DNA of 64,000 bases from Sphingobium xanthum (GTDB taxonomy: Bacteria > Pseudomonadota > Alphaproteobacteria > Sphingomonadales > Sphingomonadaceae). Below the pieces are notes generated by a model. That model was not told where the DNA came from. It was given only the letters and a program-made list of their open reading frames with translations, and made no database searches. The position numbers were made by a program, and so were the translations under genes. The stretch lies in the NCBI RefSeq assembly GCF_019737615.1, contig NZ_JAHKKS010000001.1, positions 186,001-250,000 on the forward strand, written 5' to 3'. Shown in pieces: positions 33,931 through 43,103 of the stretch (positions are counted from its first letter, which is position 1; each line of letters starts with the position of its first letter).

Positions 33931-36177
33931 TCAGAAGCGGTAGCTGAGCGAAACGCTCGCGTGGCGGCCGGGCTGGGTATAGGCGTCGGTCACCGTCGAG
34001 GTGGAGGCGAGGCCGCGCACGTCGCTCCACCAGGCATATTTCTGATCGAGCAGATTGAAGAGGCCGGCGCGCAAGGTGAGGCCTTCCATCGGCTGCACGA
34101 AGGCGGTGGCGTCGAGAATGGTGAAAGCCGGCGGGCGATAGCAGGCGGGCGAGCAGACGCCGGTCGTGCGATCGATCTCCTTGCGGGCGCTGTGGGTCGC
34201 GATGATCTGTCCGCCGAAGCGGCCCTGGCGGTCGCGATAGCCCACGCCGACCACCAGCTTGAGCGGATCGATGGTCGAGAGCGGCGCTCGCGCCACATTG
34301 GGGCGGATCACGTCGCCGGTCGCATAGGACAGAGCGACATTGGCATGGAGGCCGAAATCCGTGCGCCCCTCGAAGCGCGCTTCGGCGCCTTTGACGCGGA
34401 CCGTGTCCAGATTGATGAACTGGTAGATGGCGGGATTGGCCGGGGTGAAGCCGCCGCTGACCACTTCCTGGCTGATGAAATCCTTGTAGCGCGAGGTGAA
34501 TCCGGTGATGTCCAGGCTCATATGCGGCGTGCTGAAGCGGATGCCGCCCTCGAAGCTTTCGCTATGCTCGGGCTTGAGGTTGGGGTTGGGGCGCGAGGTA
34601 TAACCGAACGCGATATTCTCGAAGAACTGGTTCACTTGGCCTGGCTCGGGCGCCTTGAAGCCGGTCGCATAATTGGCGAACAGCCGAACCGTTTCGGCCA
34701 GCTTCAGCACGGCGCCGAGCTTGGGCGAGAAGCGCGATCCGTCCTGCGCCGCGCCGGTGAAGGTGGGGAGGAGCGGGTCCTTGTCCGGCGAGAGCTTGAA
34801 GAAATCGAAGCGGAGCGCCGGGTAGAGGGTGAAGACGCCGTCCGCGATGCCGATCTCGTCGCCGACGAACAGCCCGCCGCGGGTGAACTCGGTGGTCGGG
34901 AAAGCGCGGGTCGGGAAAACCTCGCCTGCCGGGGGCACGACGCCGTCGCGCAGGCCGCGCTGGCGCGTCTGGCTGATGTCGCCGCCGAACACGAGGCGAT
35001 GCGTGAGGCTGCCGGTCGCGAAATCGGCGCGGGCATCGGCGGAGGCGCCGATCACGCGGTTCTCGAAGGTGTTGAGCCGTTCGCGGTCGGCCGCGGGGGT
35101 GCGATCTTCGTCGGTGAACTGGCTGTCCAGCCCGTCCTGCCAGTAGACGGCGGCGCGCGCAGCATCGATCGCGCCGTCGCCTTCCCAGCTCCAGTCCAGC
35201 GTGACGCGCTTGCGCTCGCCCGTGTCGCGGCCCTGGAGCAGATCGACGGTGGAGCTGAGCCCGGTCAGGCCGTTGGTGAAGAGATAGGTGTCGAGATATT
35301 CGCCGGTGAGGCGCAGCTTGTGACCGCCGGCCGGGGCGAAGACGAGCCTGCCGAGCACGGCATTGGAATGGCCGTCCTGCGGATTGGCGATGGTGCGCGT
35401 GGCGCCATTGCCGCCCACGGTCCCCTTGTTCTCCAGTTCCTTGAAGTCGCGGCGCGTGTAGGCCGTCATGGCCGACCAGTCGCCACTGCGGCCGGCGAGG
35501 ATTGCCGTCTCGGAGAATTCCTGGTCCGCACTGTTATAGGCTGCGCGGACAAGGCCGCCGACCGACTTGCCGCCGGTCAGGAAATCCTCGGGATCGGACG
35601 TCACGAAGCTGACCGCGCCGGCAAGACCATCGCTGCCGTAGAGCGCGGACGACGGGCCACGCAGGATCTCGACCGACTTGATGAGGCCGAGATCGACATA
35701 GTCGCCGCGGCCCGACGCTTGCGCGCCGAAGGCGAAGCCATCCGGCACGCGCACGCCATCGACCTGGATGAGGACGCGATTGCCGCCAATGCCGCGAATG
35801 TTGAAGCTGTCGTTACCCGCGCGGCCGGTGGCGCCGAGCGCCGCGCCGAAGCGGGCAGGCTGGCGCTGGACGCTGACGCCAGGCTCGAAGCGGATGAGAT
35901 CGCGAATGTCGGTGACGAGTTCGTCGGCCATCTGCTCGGCGGTGATCTGCGAGACGGTGAGGGGCACATCCTCGATCCTGATCGGTGTGCGCGTGGCGGT
36001 CACGACGATGCGGTTGGCGCGATCTACAAGATAGAGGCCGTCATCGCCCTGCGCCTGCGCGCCCGAGGAAAGCAGGGCGCTGGCAAGCACCAGCCCAGCG
36101 CCACTCCAGCGCCCTGCCCGTGACGAGCGGCTGCCCGTCAAGCCTTGAAAACCGTTCCCTGTCTCACAGCGCCGCAT
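33931..36177 (-). CDS. TonB-dependent haem/haemoglobin receptor
   Basis: A 748-residue receptor. After an N-terminal signal region (GAGLVLASALLSSGAQAQ) come a TonB box (RIVVTATRTP), a plug typical of the haemoglobin/transferrin/lactoferrin class (FNIRGIGGNRVLIQVDGVRV, VEILRGPSSALYGSDGLAG) and a barrel carrying the haem receptor signatures FKAPEP (FRAP-like) and NPNLKPEHSESFEGG (NPNL). It ends SVSLSYRF. The ATG at 36177 has AGGGG 4 bases upstream and an iron box at 36194. First gene of an operon with DUF6607, a 151-residue protein and fpr. Confidence 0.9.
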   Translation of the reverse strand: MRRCETGNGFQGLTGSRSSRAGRWSGAGLVLASALLSSGAQAQGDDGLYLVDRANRIVVTATRTPIRIEDVPLTVSQITAEQMADELVTDIRDLIRFEPGVSVQRQPARFGAALGATGRAGNDSFNIRGIGGNRVLIQVDGVRVPDGFAFGAQASGRGDYVDLGLIKSVEILRGPSSALYGSDGLAGAVSFVTSDPEDFLTGGKSVGGLVRAAYNSADQEFSETAILAGRSGDWSAMTAYTRRDFKELENKGTVGGNGATRTIANPQDGHSNAVLGRLVFAPAGGHKLRLTGEYLDTYLFTNGLTGLSSTVDLLQGRDTGERKRVTLDWSWEGDGAIDAARAAVYWQDGLDSQFTDEDRTPAADRERLNTFENRVIGASADARADFATGSLTHRLVFGGDISQTRQRGLRDGVVPPAGEVFPTRAFPTTEFTRGGLFVGDEIGIADGVFTLYPALRFDFFKLSPDKDPLLPTFTGAAQDGSRFSPKLGAVLKLAETVRLFANYATGFKAPEPGQVNQFFENIAFGYTSRPNPNLKPEHSESFEGGIRFSTPHMSLDITGFTSRYKDFISQEVVSGGFTPANPAIYQFINLDTVRVKGAEARFEGRTDFGLHANVALSYATGDVIRPNVARAPLSTIDPLKLVVGVGYRDRQGRFGGQIIATHSARKEIDRTTGVCSPACYRPPAFTILDATAFVQPMEGLTLRAGLFNLLDQKYAWWSDVRGLASTSTVTDAYTQPGRHASVSLSYRF

Positions 36178-36193
36178 ATGTCCCCTATTTCTT

Positions 36194-36218
36194 GCAAATG
36201 AAAATGAGTCGCAATAGC
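36194..36218 (-). promoter_or_regulatory. Iron box (Fur-type) before the haem receptor
   Basis: On the plus strand GCAAATGAAAATGAGTCGCA followed by ATAGC. It matches the box at 22643 at about 20 of 25 positions (GCAAATGA-A-TGA-TCGCA-TA). It is 17-41 bases upstream of the receptor start. A small dyad TGCGA-N5-TCGCA lies further up at 36261-36275. Confidence 0.6.
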
Positions 36219-36319
36219 GATGCAAATGAACAGTGTGAGAGGAAGGGTCAAGCGAGAATTTGCGAATGAATCGCAGGAATGATTGGCAGAGACGCGCGAG
36301 AGCGGTTTTCGGCGGCCAA

Positions 36320-36751
36320 TCAAGCGAAGAGGTCGATCACCTCTGCATCGGGCAGAACGGACGCGACCAGCAGCGAGCGATGGCAGCAGCCCGGCTCGCG
36401 CTCGAAGCAGAGCAGGGCCGTCGGCATTTCCTCGACCAGCTCCACGAGCTGCGCCGCCTGCACCATCGCTTCGGGGAGCATCAGCTGCCCCGCGTAGATT
36501 TCGGCAAGCCGGGCATGATTGCCCTTGCGCGCCGCCTCCCGACCCTCGGCCGGTGTGCCGAGCGCTTTCAGGCCGACATAGTCGATCCCGGCCTCGCGCA
36601 GGCTGGCGGCGAGGATGTTCTTCGAGAAACCGGGGCGGCGCGAGAGCGGCACGGCGCGCACATCGGCGATGCGCTTCACACCTGCGGCATTCAGCGCGGC
36701 GATGAACTCGGCCTGCGTCGTGCCTTCATAACCGATGGTGTAGACGCGCAT
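36320..36751 (-). CDS. DUF488 family protein
   Basis: A 143-residue soluble protein with the DUF488 signatures: N-terminal YTIGYEGTTQAEFIAALN, IADVRAVPLSRRPGFSK, and the C-terminal LLCFEREPGCCHRSLLV cysteine-histidine motif (LLC-E-P-CHR). Length and domain order are normal for the family; biochemical role unknown. It appears to be transcribed alone, tail to tail with no neighbour close by. Confidence 0.88.
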   Translation of the reverse strand: MRVYTIGYEGTTQAEFIAALNAAGVKRIADVRAVPLSRRPGFSKNILAASLREAGIDYVGLKALGTPAEGREAARKGNHARLAEIYAGQLMLPEAMVQAAQLVELVEEMPTALLCFEREPGCCHRSLLVASVLPDAEVIDLFA

Positions 36752-36782
36752 GACGCGAAGATAGGCCGCGACGTGCCGATTG

Positions 36783-36959
36783 TCATGCGGAGCGCGATTG
36801 CGCGCTTCGCCTGTCCGCGTCGGCAGCCCGGTCCAGCTGGCTCAGGAGGTCTGAGAAACTGCGGTCTTCGGGTGTCTTGAAACGTCCGGTCAATCCCTTC
36901 CCGAGCATGTCGAGAAGGAGCGTGTCGCGATCGCCGGCTTGGGAATTTCGGCCATTCAT
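36783..36959 (-). CDS. Possible small NepR-like protein
   Basis: An open frame for 58 residues, MNGRNSQAGDRDTLLLDMLG then KGLTGRFKTPEDRSFSDLLS and QLDRAADADRR. The L-x2-L-G-x-L plus P-x-DR-F-x-LL-x-QLD pattern recalls NepR anti-sigma factors, which end with a similar amphipathic motif, but no phyR or ecfG gene is nearby and no ribosome site is evident. It may be a real short gene or a chance frame. The rest of the 305-bp gap from 36752 to 37057 shows nothing else. Confidence 0.35.
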   Translation of the reverse strand: MNGRNSQAGDRDTLLLDMLGKGLTGRFKTPEDRSFSDLLSQLDRAADADRRSAQSRSA

Positions 36960-37057
36960 AGCCAACGAACGATCAAGGCCCGGCGAAGTGCCCGAATTTC
37001 AGCAATTTTTACAGGGGTGATGCAGGGAGAGCGCAAAACGCGGCGGTCTGCGCGCGC

Positions 37058-38200
37058 TCAGCTGTCTTTCGGAGAGCGGAAATCTCCCAGAATCTCGGCA
37101 TCATGCTGCCCGACGGTGGGCGGCGCTGTCACGCTCGTCTGCGCTTCGCCATCGAAGGAGACGGGCGAGCGGATCGTGCGGAAGGTGCCCTTGGGGCCGG
37201 GCGCCTCTAGCACGAGCCCCAGATGCTTGGCCTGCTCGGTCTCGATCACTTCATTGGACGAGAGTACCGGCGAGTGCGGCACTTCCAGCGCGGCCAGCCG
37301 CTCGCACCACCAGGCGCGGGGATGCTCGGCGAAGAGCGGCGCGAGATAGGCGACGATCTGCTCGTAATTGTCGATGCGCGCATCCCGCGTGGCGAAGCGC
37401 GGATCCTCCAGCATCTGCGGACGGCCGACCGCCTCGGCCAGATTTTCCCAGAATTTGGGCGGGGAGGACATGTGCAGCGCGATCCAGCCGTCATCCGCGC
37501 ACTGGAACACATAGGATTGCGAGACATGCGGGCGGCTCCACGGCCCCATGACGAGATCGGCCGAGAAGAGATGCGTGAAGTCGTCCAGATTGAAATAGGC
37601 CATGGACTCGAGCATCGAGGTCTCGACCAGTCGCCCGGTGCCGGTGGTCTGCCGCTCGACCAGCGCGCCGAGCACGCCATAGGCCGCGAAGAAGCCGGTC
37701 ATCGCGTCGGCAATCGCCGGGCCGACGACGCGCGGATTGCCGGGATTGACCAGCAGCCGCAGGAAGCCGCTGGCTGCTTGGGCGACGGTGTCGAAGGCCG
37801 GGCGGTCGCGGTCCGGGCCGCTGGCGCCGAAGCCGGAAATCGAGGCATAAATGAGGCGCGGGTTGATCGCGCGCAGCCGGGCGGCATCGACGCTCAGCCG
37901 GTCGGCGACGCCGGGGCGGAAATTCTGGATGAAGACGTCTGCGGTCTCGACCAGCCTGTCGAACGCGGCGAGGTCCTCCGGCAGCTTGGTGTTGAGCGTG
38001 ATGCTGCGCTTGTTCCGGTTGTAGGTCTGGAAGTGCGGCGAATAGAGCTCGCCCTTGTAGGAGCGGAACGGGTCGCCCGTCTCCGGTTGCTCGATCTTGA
38101 TGACGTTCGCGCCGAGATCGGCAAGCAGCATGCCCGCGGCGGGGCCAGTGATGAACGTGCCCATTTCGAGCACCGTGATGTCCTTGAGCGGCAGCGCCAA
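37058..38200 (-). CDS. CaiB/BaiF (class III) CoA-transferase
   Basis: A 380-residue class III CoA-transferase. It begins LPLKDITVLEMGTFITGPAA with the usual G-P-A-A-G-M-LLADLGA segment (ADLGANVIKIEQPETGDPFR), and has the NKRSITLNTKLPEDLAAFDR block, the FRPGV motif and the SISGFGASGPDRDRPAFDTV block that follow in this family. These enzymes move CoA between carboxylic acids through an aspartyl-CoA intermediate. The gene is divergent (92 bp) from a citryl-CoA-lyase-like gene, suggesting a joint CoA-thioester pathway. Acid specificity is unknown. Confidence 0.9.
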   Translation of the reverse strand: MALPLKDITVLEMGTFITGPAAGMLLADLGANVIKIEQPETGDPFRSYKGELYSPHFQTYNRNKRSITLNTKLPEDLAAFDRLVETADVFIQNFRPGVADRLSVDAARLRAINPRLIYASISGFGASGPDRDRPAFDTVAQAASGFLRLLVNPGNPRVVGPAIADAMTGFFAAYGVLGALVERQTTGTGRLVETSMLESMAYFNLDDFTHLFSADLVMGPWSRPHVSQSYVFQCADDGWIALHMSSPPKFWENLAEAVGRPQMLEDPRFATRDARIDNYEQIVAYLAPLFAEHPRAWWCERLAALEVPHSPVLSSNEVIETEQAKHLGLVLEAPGPKGTFRTIRSPVSFDGEAQTSVTAPPTVGQHDAEILGDFRSPKDS

Positions 38201-38292
38201 AGTCTCTCTCCCTCTCCTGCCTTGACTTGAGCGCTACGGCCTTCGATGAGCCGGATCAATGGCGTTTCTAGGCGCCGCAACAGGAGAGCGAC

Positions 38293-39072
38293 ATGCGCAT
38301 CGGCAAGCAGGACAATGCAGTCACGTCCATCAGCACCTCGGATGCGCAGAGCATCACGGTGCGCGGCCTCGACCTGTGCGGCGACATCATCGGGAAGATG
38401 GACTTCACCAGCTATTTCTGGCTGCTGGTGGCGGGTCAGCAGCCGACGCCGGTGCAGAAGATGTTTGCGGATGCGACGCTCTGTTCGATTGCCGAGCATG
38501 GGCTGGTGCCGAGCGTGGTCGCGGCGCGCATGACGCTTGCGGCCGGACCGGAGGCCTGGCAGGGCGCGGTGGCGGCGGGGCTGCTCGGCTGCGGCTCGGT
38601 CATTCTCGGCAGCGCCGATCTGGCGGGCCAGTTCCTCGCGCAGACGATCGCGCGGGCGGCAGAAGAGGGTCTGGCCGATCGCGACGCGGCGATTGCCGGC
38701 ATCAAGGCGCTGCGGGCCGAGAAGAAGGCGATCCCCGGCTTCGGCCACCCGCAGCATAGCGGCGGCGATCCGCGTGCGCTGAAGCTGATCGGTCTCGCGC
38801 AGGAGCATGGCGTGGCGGGGCGGCATATCGCGATGCTGCATGAAGTGCGCGACGCGATGCCCGAGGCGATCGGGCGCGAATTGCCGATCAACGTCAACGG
38901 CGCGATCCCGGCCGTGCTGCTGGATGTCGGCTTCCCGCTCGCTGCGCTCAAGGGCATCGCGCTGCTGGCGCGGACGGCGAGCCTGATCGGCCATTTGCAG
39001 GAAGAAGCGGATCGGCCGATCGGCTTCATCATGGCCGGCGCGGCGGCCGACCGGATCGCGTTTGGGGAGTAG
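38293..39072 (+). CDS. Citryl-CoA lyase-like protein (citrate synthase fold)
   Basis: A 259-residue protein of the short citrate-synthase-like class. It has FTSYFWLLVAGQQPTPVQKM, a glycine-rich HG-x-VPS segment (EHGLVPSVVAARM), and PGFGHPQHSGGDPRALKLIG with the active-site-type G-H-P motif, and DGAIPAVLLDVGFP-like NVNGAIPAVLLDVGFPLAAL. It lacks about 100 N-terminal residues of citrate synthase, as citryl-CoA lyases do. It should cleave or form a C-C bond in a 3-hydroxy-acyl-CoA such as citryl-, malyl- or citramalyl-CoA; which one is open. Divergent from the CoA-transferase. Confidence 0.8.
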   Translation: MRIGKQDNAVTSISTSDAQSITVRGLDLCGDIIGKMDFTSYFWLLVAGQQPTPVQKMFADATLCSIAEHGLVPSVVAARMTLAAGPEAWQGAVAAGLLGCGSVILGSADLAGQFLAQTIARAAEEGLADRDAAIAGIKALRAEKKAIPGFGHPQHSGGDPRALKLIGLAQEHGVAGRHIAMLHEVRDAMPEAIGRELPINVNGAIPAVLLDVGFPLAALKGIALLARTASLIGHLQEEADRPIGFIMAGAAADRIAFGE

Positions 39073-39078
39073 TCAACG

Positions 39079-39108
39079 TTAGCCCCTCCTCTTCAGAGGA
39101 GGGGCTAA
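39079..39108. terminator. Bidirectional hairpin (single family A arm) between convergent genes
   Basis: A perfect 14-bp palindrome with a 2-base loop: TTAGCCCCTCCTCT-TC-AGAGGAGGGGCTAA. It lies between the 3' ends of the citryl-CoA lyase gene and the ABC permease gene and could end transcription in both directions. It is the same sequence as one arm of the family A repeat. Confidence 0.7.
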
Positions 39109-39114
39109 GAAGCA

Positions 39115-41625
39115 TCAGAGCGACCGCAGCGCCGTTGCCGGTCTCACCGATAGCAGAGGGATCGAGCCGACAAGCCCGATGCCCAATGTCAGCAGCGCGC
39201 CGCCGCCCAGCGTCATGAGCACGGTGCCCCAATCCGGCGCCCAGCCGAACTCGAAGACCTGCACAATCACGAACCAGGCGGCCGCCGTGCCGAGCGCCAG
39301 CGAGACCAGAGCGAGCATCGCCGCAAGCAGGCCGTACTCCAGTGCCTGCGCGCCCAGCACCTGCGCGCGCGTCGCGCCGAGCGTCTTGAGGATCACGCTG
39401 TCATAGCTGCGCGTCTGGCGGGATGCGGCGATGGCCCCGACCAGCACGGCGATGCCGGCGAGGATCGTGATCGAGGCGGCGGTCAGGATCGCACTCGCCA
39501 TCTGGTCGAGAATGTCGCTCACCTGCCCGATCATGTCGCCGATCGCTATCACCGAGACGCCGGGAAAGGCATCGAGCAGGGCGGCCGTCATCGCGTTTTC
39601 GCGGCCGGGCGCCATGGTGATTGTCGCGGTGAGGCTGTGCGGCGCGGCGGCGAGCGCGCTGGGCGAGAAGACCAGCACATAATTGAAGCCCATCGTGTCC
39701 CAGTTGATCCGCCGCAGCGAGGCGACGCGCGCCTCGATCTCGCGACCGAGAATGCTGACGGTCATCCTGTCGCCCACGCCAAGGCCGAGGGCGATCGCCT
39801 GCTCCTCATCGACGGAGACCAGCGGCGGCCCCTGATAATCCGGTGCCCACCACTGGCCGGCGACGATCTCACTCCCCTCCGGCAGGGCCGCGCTGTAAGT
39901 GACGCCGCGCTCGCCACGCAGGATCCACGCGCCCTCGGGCTTTTCCGGGAGATCGGCGACGCGCGTGCCGCCATAAGCGACGACCGTGCCACGGAGCGAG
40001 GGGACGACATTGAGCTGCGCGTCCTTCGCGTGGCGCGCGACGATCCCGCGGAACGGCGCCTCGCTGCCCGAGGGGAGGTCGAGCGCGAAGAGATTGGGCG
40101 CCTGTTTGGGGATGGTGCGGTCGATCTCGGCATCGAGGCTGGTCTGGATGCCGGCGAGCGTCACGAACAGCGTGAGCGCAAGGCCGAGCGCCACGACCAG
40201 CGCAGAGGTCTGCGCACCGGGGCGGTGTAGATTGGCGAGCGCGAGGCGCAGCAACGGGCCGCGCGGGCGCGGCGCGCGCTTGGCGGCCCATCGAACGCCG
40301 ATACCGAGGCCGAGAAGCAGGAGCAGCACGGCACCCGTCGCGCCCAGCACGGCGGCCGAGAAGAGCGGCTCGCGCGCGGTGGCGAGCGCAATGGCGATCA
40401 GCGCGGCGGCCGCGAGTGAGACGAGGACGAGGCTGCGCTTGTCGCGCCCATGCGGCGGATCGACCAATGCGCGCAATATGCCGGCAACCGGCTCGGTGCG
40501 GGCGCGGGCAAGCGGCGGCAAGGTGAAGATGAGCGCCACGAGCAGGCCATAGGCCGCGCTGGTGAGCAAAGGCAGCGGATGCAGGCGGAAGCCCGGCTGG
40601 ACCGGCAGCACGTCGCCGAGCAGCGAGACGATCAGCGAGGGGACGGTCGCGCCGACGCCGAGACCGAACAGGATGGCGACGGCCGCGACCGCGCCGATCT
40701 GCAACAGATAGATGCGCTCGATATCGGCCGATGTGGCGCCGAGCACCTTGAGCGTCGCGAGGCTGCCGCGCCGCATCGCCAGATAGGATGCGACGCCATT
40801 GCTGACGCCGATGCCCGCGACGATCAAAGCAGTGAGGCCGATGAGCGACAGGAATTGCCCCATGCGCTCGATGAAGCGGTTGGTGCCCGGCGCCGCGCGT
40901 TCGCGGTCCTTGAACTCCCAGCCGTCGCTCGCATGCTGCTTTTCGAGGTCTTGGCGCAACGCATGCGCATCGACATTGACGGGCAGGCGGATGCGATATT
41001 TGCTCTCGAACAGGCTACCCGGCTGGATAAGGCCGGTGCGTCGCAGCCCCTCCATCGAGACGATGGCGACGGGGCCGAGGGTGAAACCCTCGCCGACACG
41101 GTCCGGCTCGTCCGTGATGATATCGGCGATGACGAACTCGGCCGAGCCGTAGCGCAGCCGGTCGCCGGCCTTGACGCTCAGCCGCTCGGCCAGCGCCGGG
41201 CCGATGAGGATGCGATCAGGCGACAGCGGGGCATAGCGCCCGTTGGCGAGGGAGAGCGATCCGTAAAGCGGATAGAGCCGGTCCACGCCCTTGAGCTCGG
41301 TCAGCACGCTGCGATCGACGCCGGCGACCGGCCGAGCCATCGCACGCATGCGGATCGTTTCGCTGAGCGTGCCGAGCTTGCTCAGGCTTGCGCGATTGGC
41401 CGGATCCAGCTCGCGCTGGGTCATCTCGACTTCGATGTCGCCGCCCAGGATCACCTGGCCGCGCGCGCCGATCTCATCGGTGATCGCGGCGGTCAGGCTG
41501 CCGATCGCCGCCAGTGTCGCGACGCCGAGGAACAGGCAGAGGAAGAGCAGGCGCAGGCCGCGAAAGCCCGCGCTGAACTCGCGCCGTGCGATGCGCCAGG
41601 CGGCCGCCCAGCCAAGCGTGCTCAT
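39115..41625 (-). CDS. ABC transporter permease, YbbP/FtsX-like
   Basis: An 836-residue permease with two MacB/FtsX units: an N-terminal TM helix ([20 protein letters not shown]) and large periplasmic domain, a TM bundle around 260-460, a second periplasmic domain, and a C-terminal three-helix bundle ([20 protein letters not shown] and following). This is the YbbP layout. The gene overlaps the ATP-binding subunit by 4 bases. Together with TesA beside it this reproduces the tesA-ybbA-ybbP group of enterobacteria, proposed to export lipids or related compounds; the substrate is unproven. Confidence 0.9.
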   Translation of the reverse strand: MSTLGWAAAWRIARREFSAGFRGLRLLFLCLFLGVATLAAIGSLTAAITDEIGARGQVILGGDIEVEMTQRELDPANRASLSKLGTLSETIRMRAMARPVAGVDRSVLTELKGVDRLYPLYGSLSLANGRYAPLSPDRILIGPALAERLSVKAGDRLRYGSAEFVIADIITDEPDRVGEGFTLGPVAIVSMEGLRRTGLIQPGSLFESKYRIRLPVNVDAHALRQDLEKQHASDGWEFKDRERAAPGTNRFIERMGQFLSLIGLTALIVAGIGVSNGVASYLAMRRGSLATLKVLGATSADIERIYLLQIGAVAAVAILFGLGVGATVPSLIVSLLGDVLPVQPGFRLHPLPLLTSAAYGLLVALIFTLPPLARARTEPVAGILRALVDPPHGRDKRSLVLVSLAAAALIAIALATAREPLFSAAVLGATGAVLLLLLGLGIGVRWAAKRAPRPRGPLLRLALANLHRPGAQTSALVVALGLALTLFVTLAGIQTSLDAEIDRTIPKQAPNLFALDLPSGSEAPFRGIVARHAKDAQLNVVPSLRGTVVAYGGTRVADLPEKPEGAWILRGERGVTYSAALPEGSEIVAGQWWAPDYQGPPLVSVDEEQAIALGLGVGDRMTVSILGREIEARVASLRRINWDTMGFNYVLVFSPSALAAAPHSLTATITMAPGRENAMTAALLDAFPGVSVIAIGDMIGQVSDILDQMASAILTAASITILAGIAVLVGAIAASRQTRSYDSVILKTLGATRAQVLGAQALEYGLLAAMLALVSLALGTAAAWFVIVQVFEFGWAPDWGTVLMTLGGGALLTLGIGLVGSIPLLSVRPATALRSL

Positions 41626-42311
41626 GGGCGGCGCTCGGCGATGATCGTGCCGTCGCGCATCTCGACGATGCGGTCGCAGCGCTCGGCCAGCTCGGGATCA
41701 TGCGTGATGATGAGCAAGGTTGCGCCGCTTGCGCGCTGCCGGTCGAACAGCAGCTCGATCACGGCGGCGCCGGTCGCGGCGTCCAGATTGCCGGTCGGCT
41801 CATCGGCGAAGAGGATCGACGGCCCTGGCGCCATGGCCCGGGCGATGGCGACGCGCTGCTGCTCGCCGCCAGAGAGCTGCGCGGGATAATGATCGAGCCG
41901 ATGGCTCAGGCCGACCGCTTCCAGCTCGCGCGCGGCCCGCTCGAAAGCGTCGGTCGTGCCGGCCAGTTCGAGCGGCACGGCGACATTCTCGATCGCGGTC
42001 ATCGTCGGCAGGAGGTGGAAGGACTGGAGCACGATGCCGATCTTGCCACGCCGCGCGCGGGCCAGCGCGTCCTCGTCCAGCGTGCCATAATCGGTGCCGG
42101 CGACCATGACCGATCCGCCGCTCGCCCGCTCGAGACCGGAGAGGATCGCCATGAGCGAGGACTTGCCCGAGCCCGAGGCGCCGAGAATGGCGAGGCTCTC
42201 GCCCGGTGCGATGTCGAGATCGATGCCCTTGAGAATTTCGGTGTTGCCGAGGGAAAGAGTGACATTGCGCGCGCGGATCGCGATAGAGGCGAGGTCAATG
42301 GTCGCGTGCAT
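41622..42311 (-). CDS. ABC transporter ATP-binding protein, YbbA-like
   Basis: A 229-residue ATPase: Walker [11 protein letters not shown]-loop [13 protein letters not shown], signature [15 protein letters not shown], Walker [14 protein letters not shown]-loop THD. It is of the LolD/MacB subgroup. The start at 42311 (MHATIDLAS) shares bases with a possible ATG of the divergent tesA gene; the open frame beyond it overlaps tesA and is rejected. Coupled to the permease by an ATGA overlap. Confidence 0.92.
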   Translation of the reverse strand: MHATIDLASIAIRARNVTLSLGNTEILKGIDLDIAPGESLAILGASGSGKSSLMAILSGLERASGGSVMVAGTDYGTLDEDALARARRGKIGIVLQSFHLLPTMTAIENVAVPLELAGTTDAFERAARELEAVGLSHRLDHYPAQLSGGEQQRVAIARAMAPGPSILFADEPTGNLDAATGAAVIELLFDRQRASGATLLIITHDPELAERCDRIVEMRDGTIIAERRP

Positions 42312-42327
42312 GAAGAGGGAGTGCTCC

Positions 42328-43023
42328 TTGGCGGGTAAGTTTCGACAATATGGGGCGTCTTTGCTGCTTGTCCATCTGGCGATTGCCTGTTCGCCTTCCG
42401 CGCCGCCGCCGGGCAACGAAACGGCGCCCAATGCGGCGGCGGGAAACGCGGCCGTGGCTGCCGATGCCAGGCTGGTCGTCGTCTTCGGGGATAGCCTCTA
42501 TGCCGGCTATTCGCTGGCCGACGGCGAGGGCTTCGCGCCGGTGCTGCAGGCCGATCTGAAGGTGCGGGGCGTCGCGGCGCAGGTGGTGAATGCCGGCGTC
42601 TCGGGCGACACCAGCGCGGAGGGGCTGGCGCGGCTCGGCTTCGTGCTGGATGGCCTTGCGCGCAAGCCGGATCTGGTCGTGGTCGGCCTCGGCGGCAACG
42701 ACATGCTGCGCGGCCTCGATCCCGCGGCGACGCGGAGCAATCTCGATGCGATCCTCGCCGAGCTCAAGAAGCGCGGCATTCCCGCCATGCTGACCGGCAT
42801 GCTCGCGGCGCCCAATATGGGGCCGGAATATGCGGGCCGGTTCAACGCCATCTATCCCGATCTGGCCGCTAAATATGATGTGCCGCTCTATCCCTTCTTC
42901 CTGCAGGATGTGCTCGGCAATCGCGCGCTGATGCTGCAGGACGGCATTCATCCCAATGCGGACGGCGTGAAGATCGTCTCGGGGCATGTCGCGCCGATGG
43001 TGGCGGAGCGGCTCAGTAACTAG
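42328..43023 (+). CDS. tesA: Arylesterase/lysophospholipase TesA, predicted lipoprotein
   Basis: A 231-residue GDSL hydrolase: block I FGDSLYAGYSLADGEGF with the catalytic Ser, block III GGNDMLRG, block V DGIHPNADG with the Asp-His pair. I prefer a TTG start at 42328: AGAGGGAG lies 6 bases upstream, and it gives MAGKFRQYGASLLLVHLAIA-C, a clean lipoprotein signal with the lipid-anchored Cys at 21. The alternative ATG at 42310 would overlap the ybbA start codon. It releases fatty acids from thio- or phospho-lipid esters in the periplasm. Confidence 0.9.
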   Translation: MAGKFRQYGASLLLVHLAIACSPSAPPPGNETAPNAAAGNAAVAADARLVVVFGDSLYAGYSLADGEGFAPVLQADLKVRGVAAQVVNAGVSGDTSAEGLARLGFVLDGLARKPDLVVVGLGGNDMLRGLDPAATRSNLDAILAELKKRGIPAMLTGMLAAPNMGPEYAGRFNAIYPDLAAKYDVPLYPFFLQDVLGNRALMLQDGIHPNADGVKIVSGHVAPMVAERLSN

Positions 43024-43103
43024 GGCCGAATCCCGCGCGGCGCGGTTGCGTCCGCCGGTCGATGTCTGCACTATCGCGCCAAATCAGAGGGGGACCGGAC
43101 GGC

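Noticed and set aside
33727..36123. 798-residue plus-strand open frame opposite the haem receptor
   Set aside because: Alanine/arginine/glutamate-rich shadow of the receptor; no domain and no ribosome site.
36783..36965. TTG at 36965 as start of the NepR-like frame
   Set aside because: Only two residues longer than the ATG at 36959 and without a ribosome site; the ATG is used for the tentative call.
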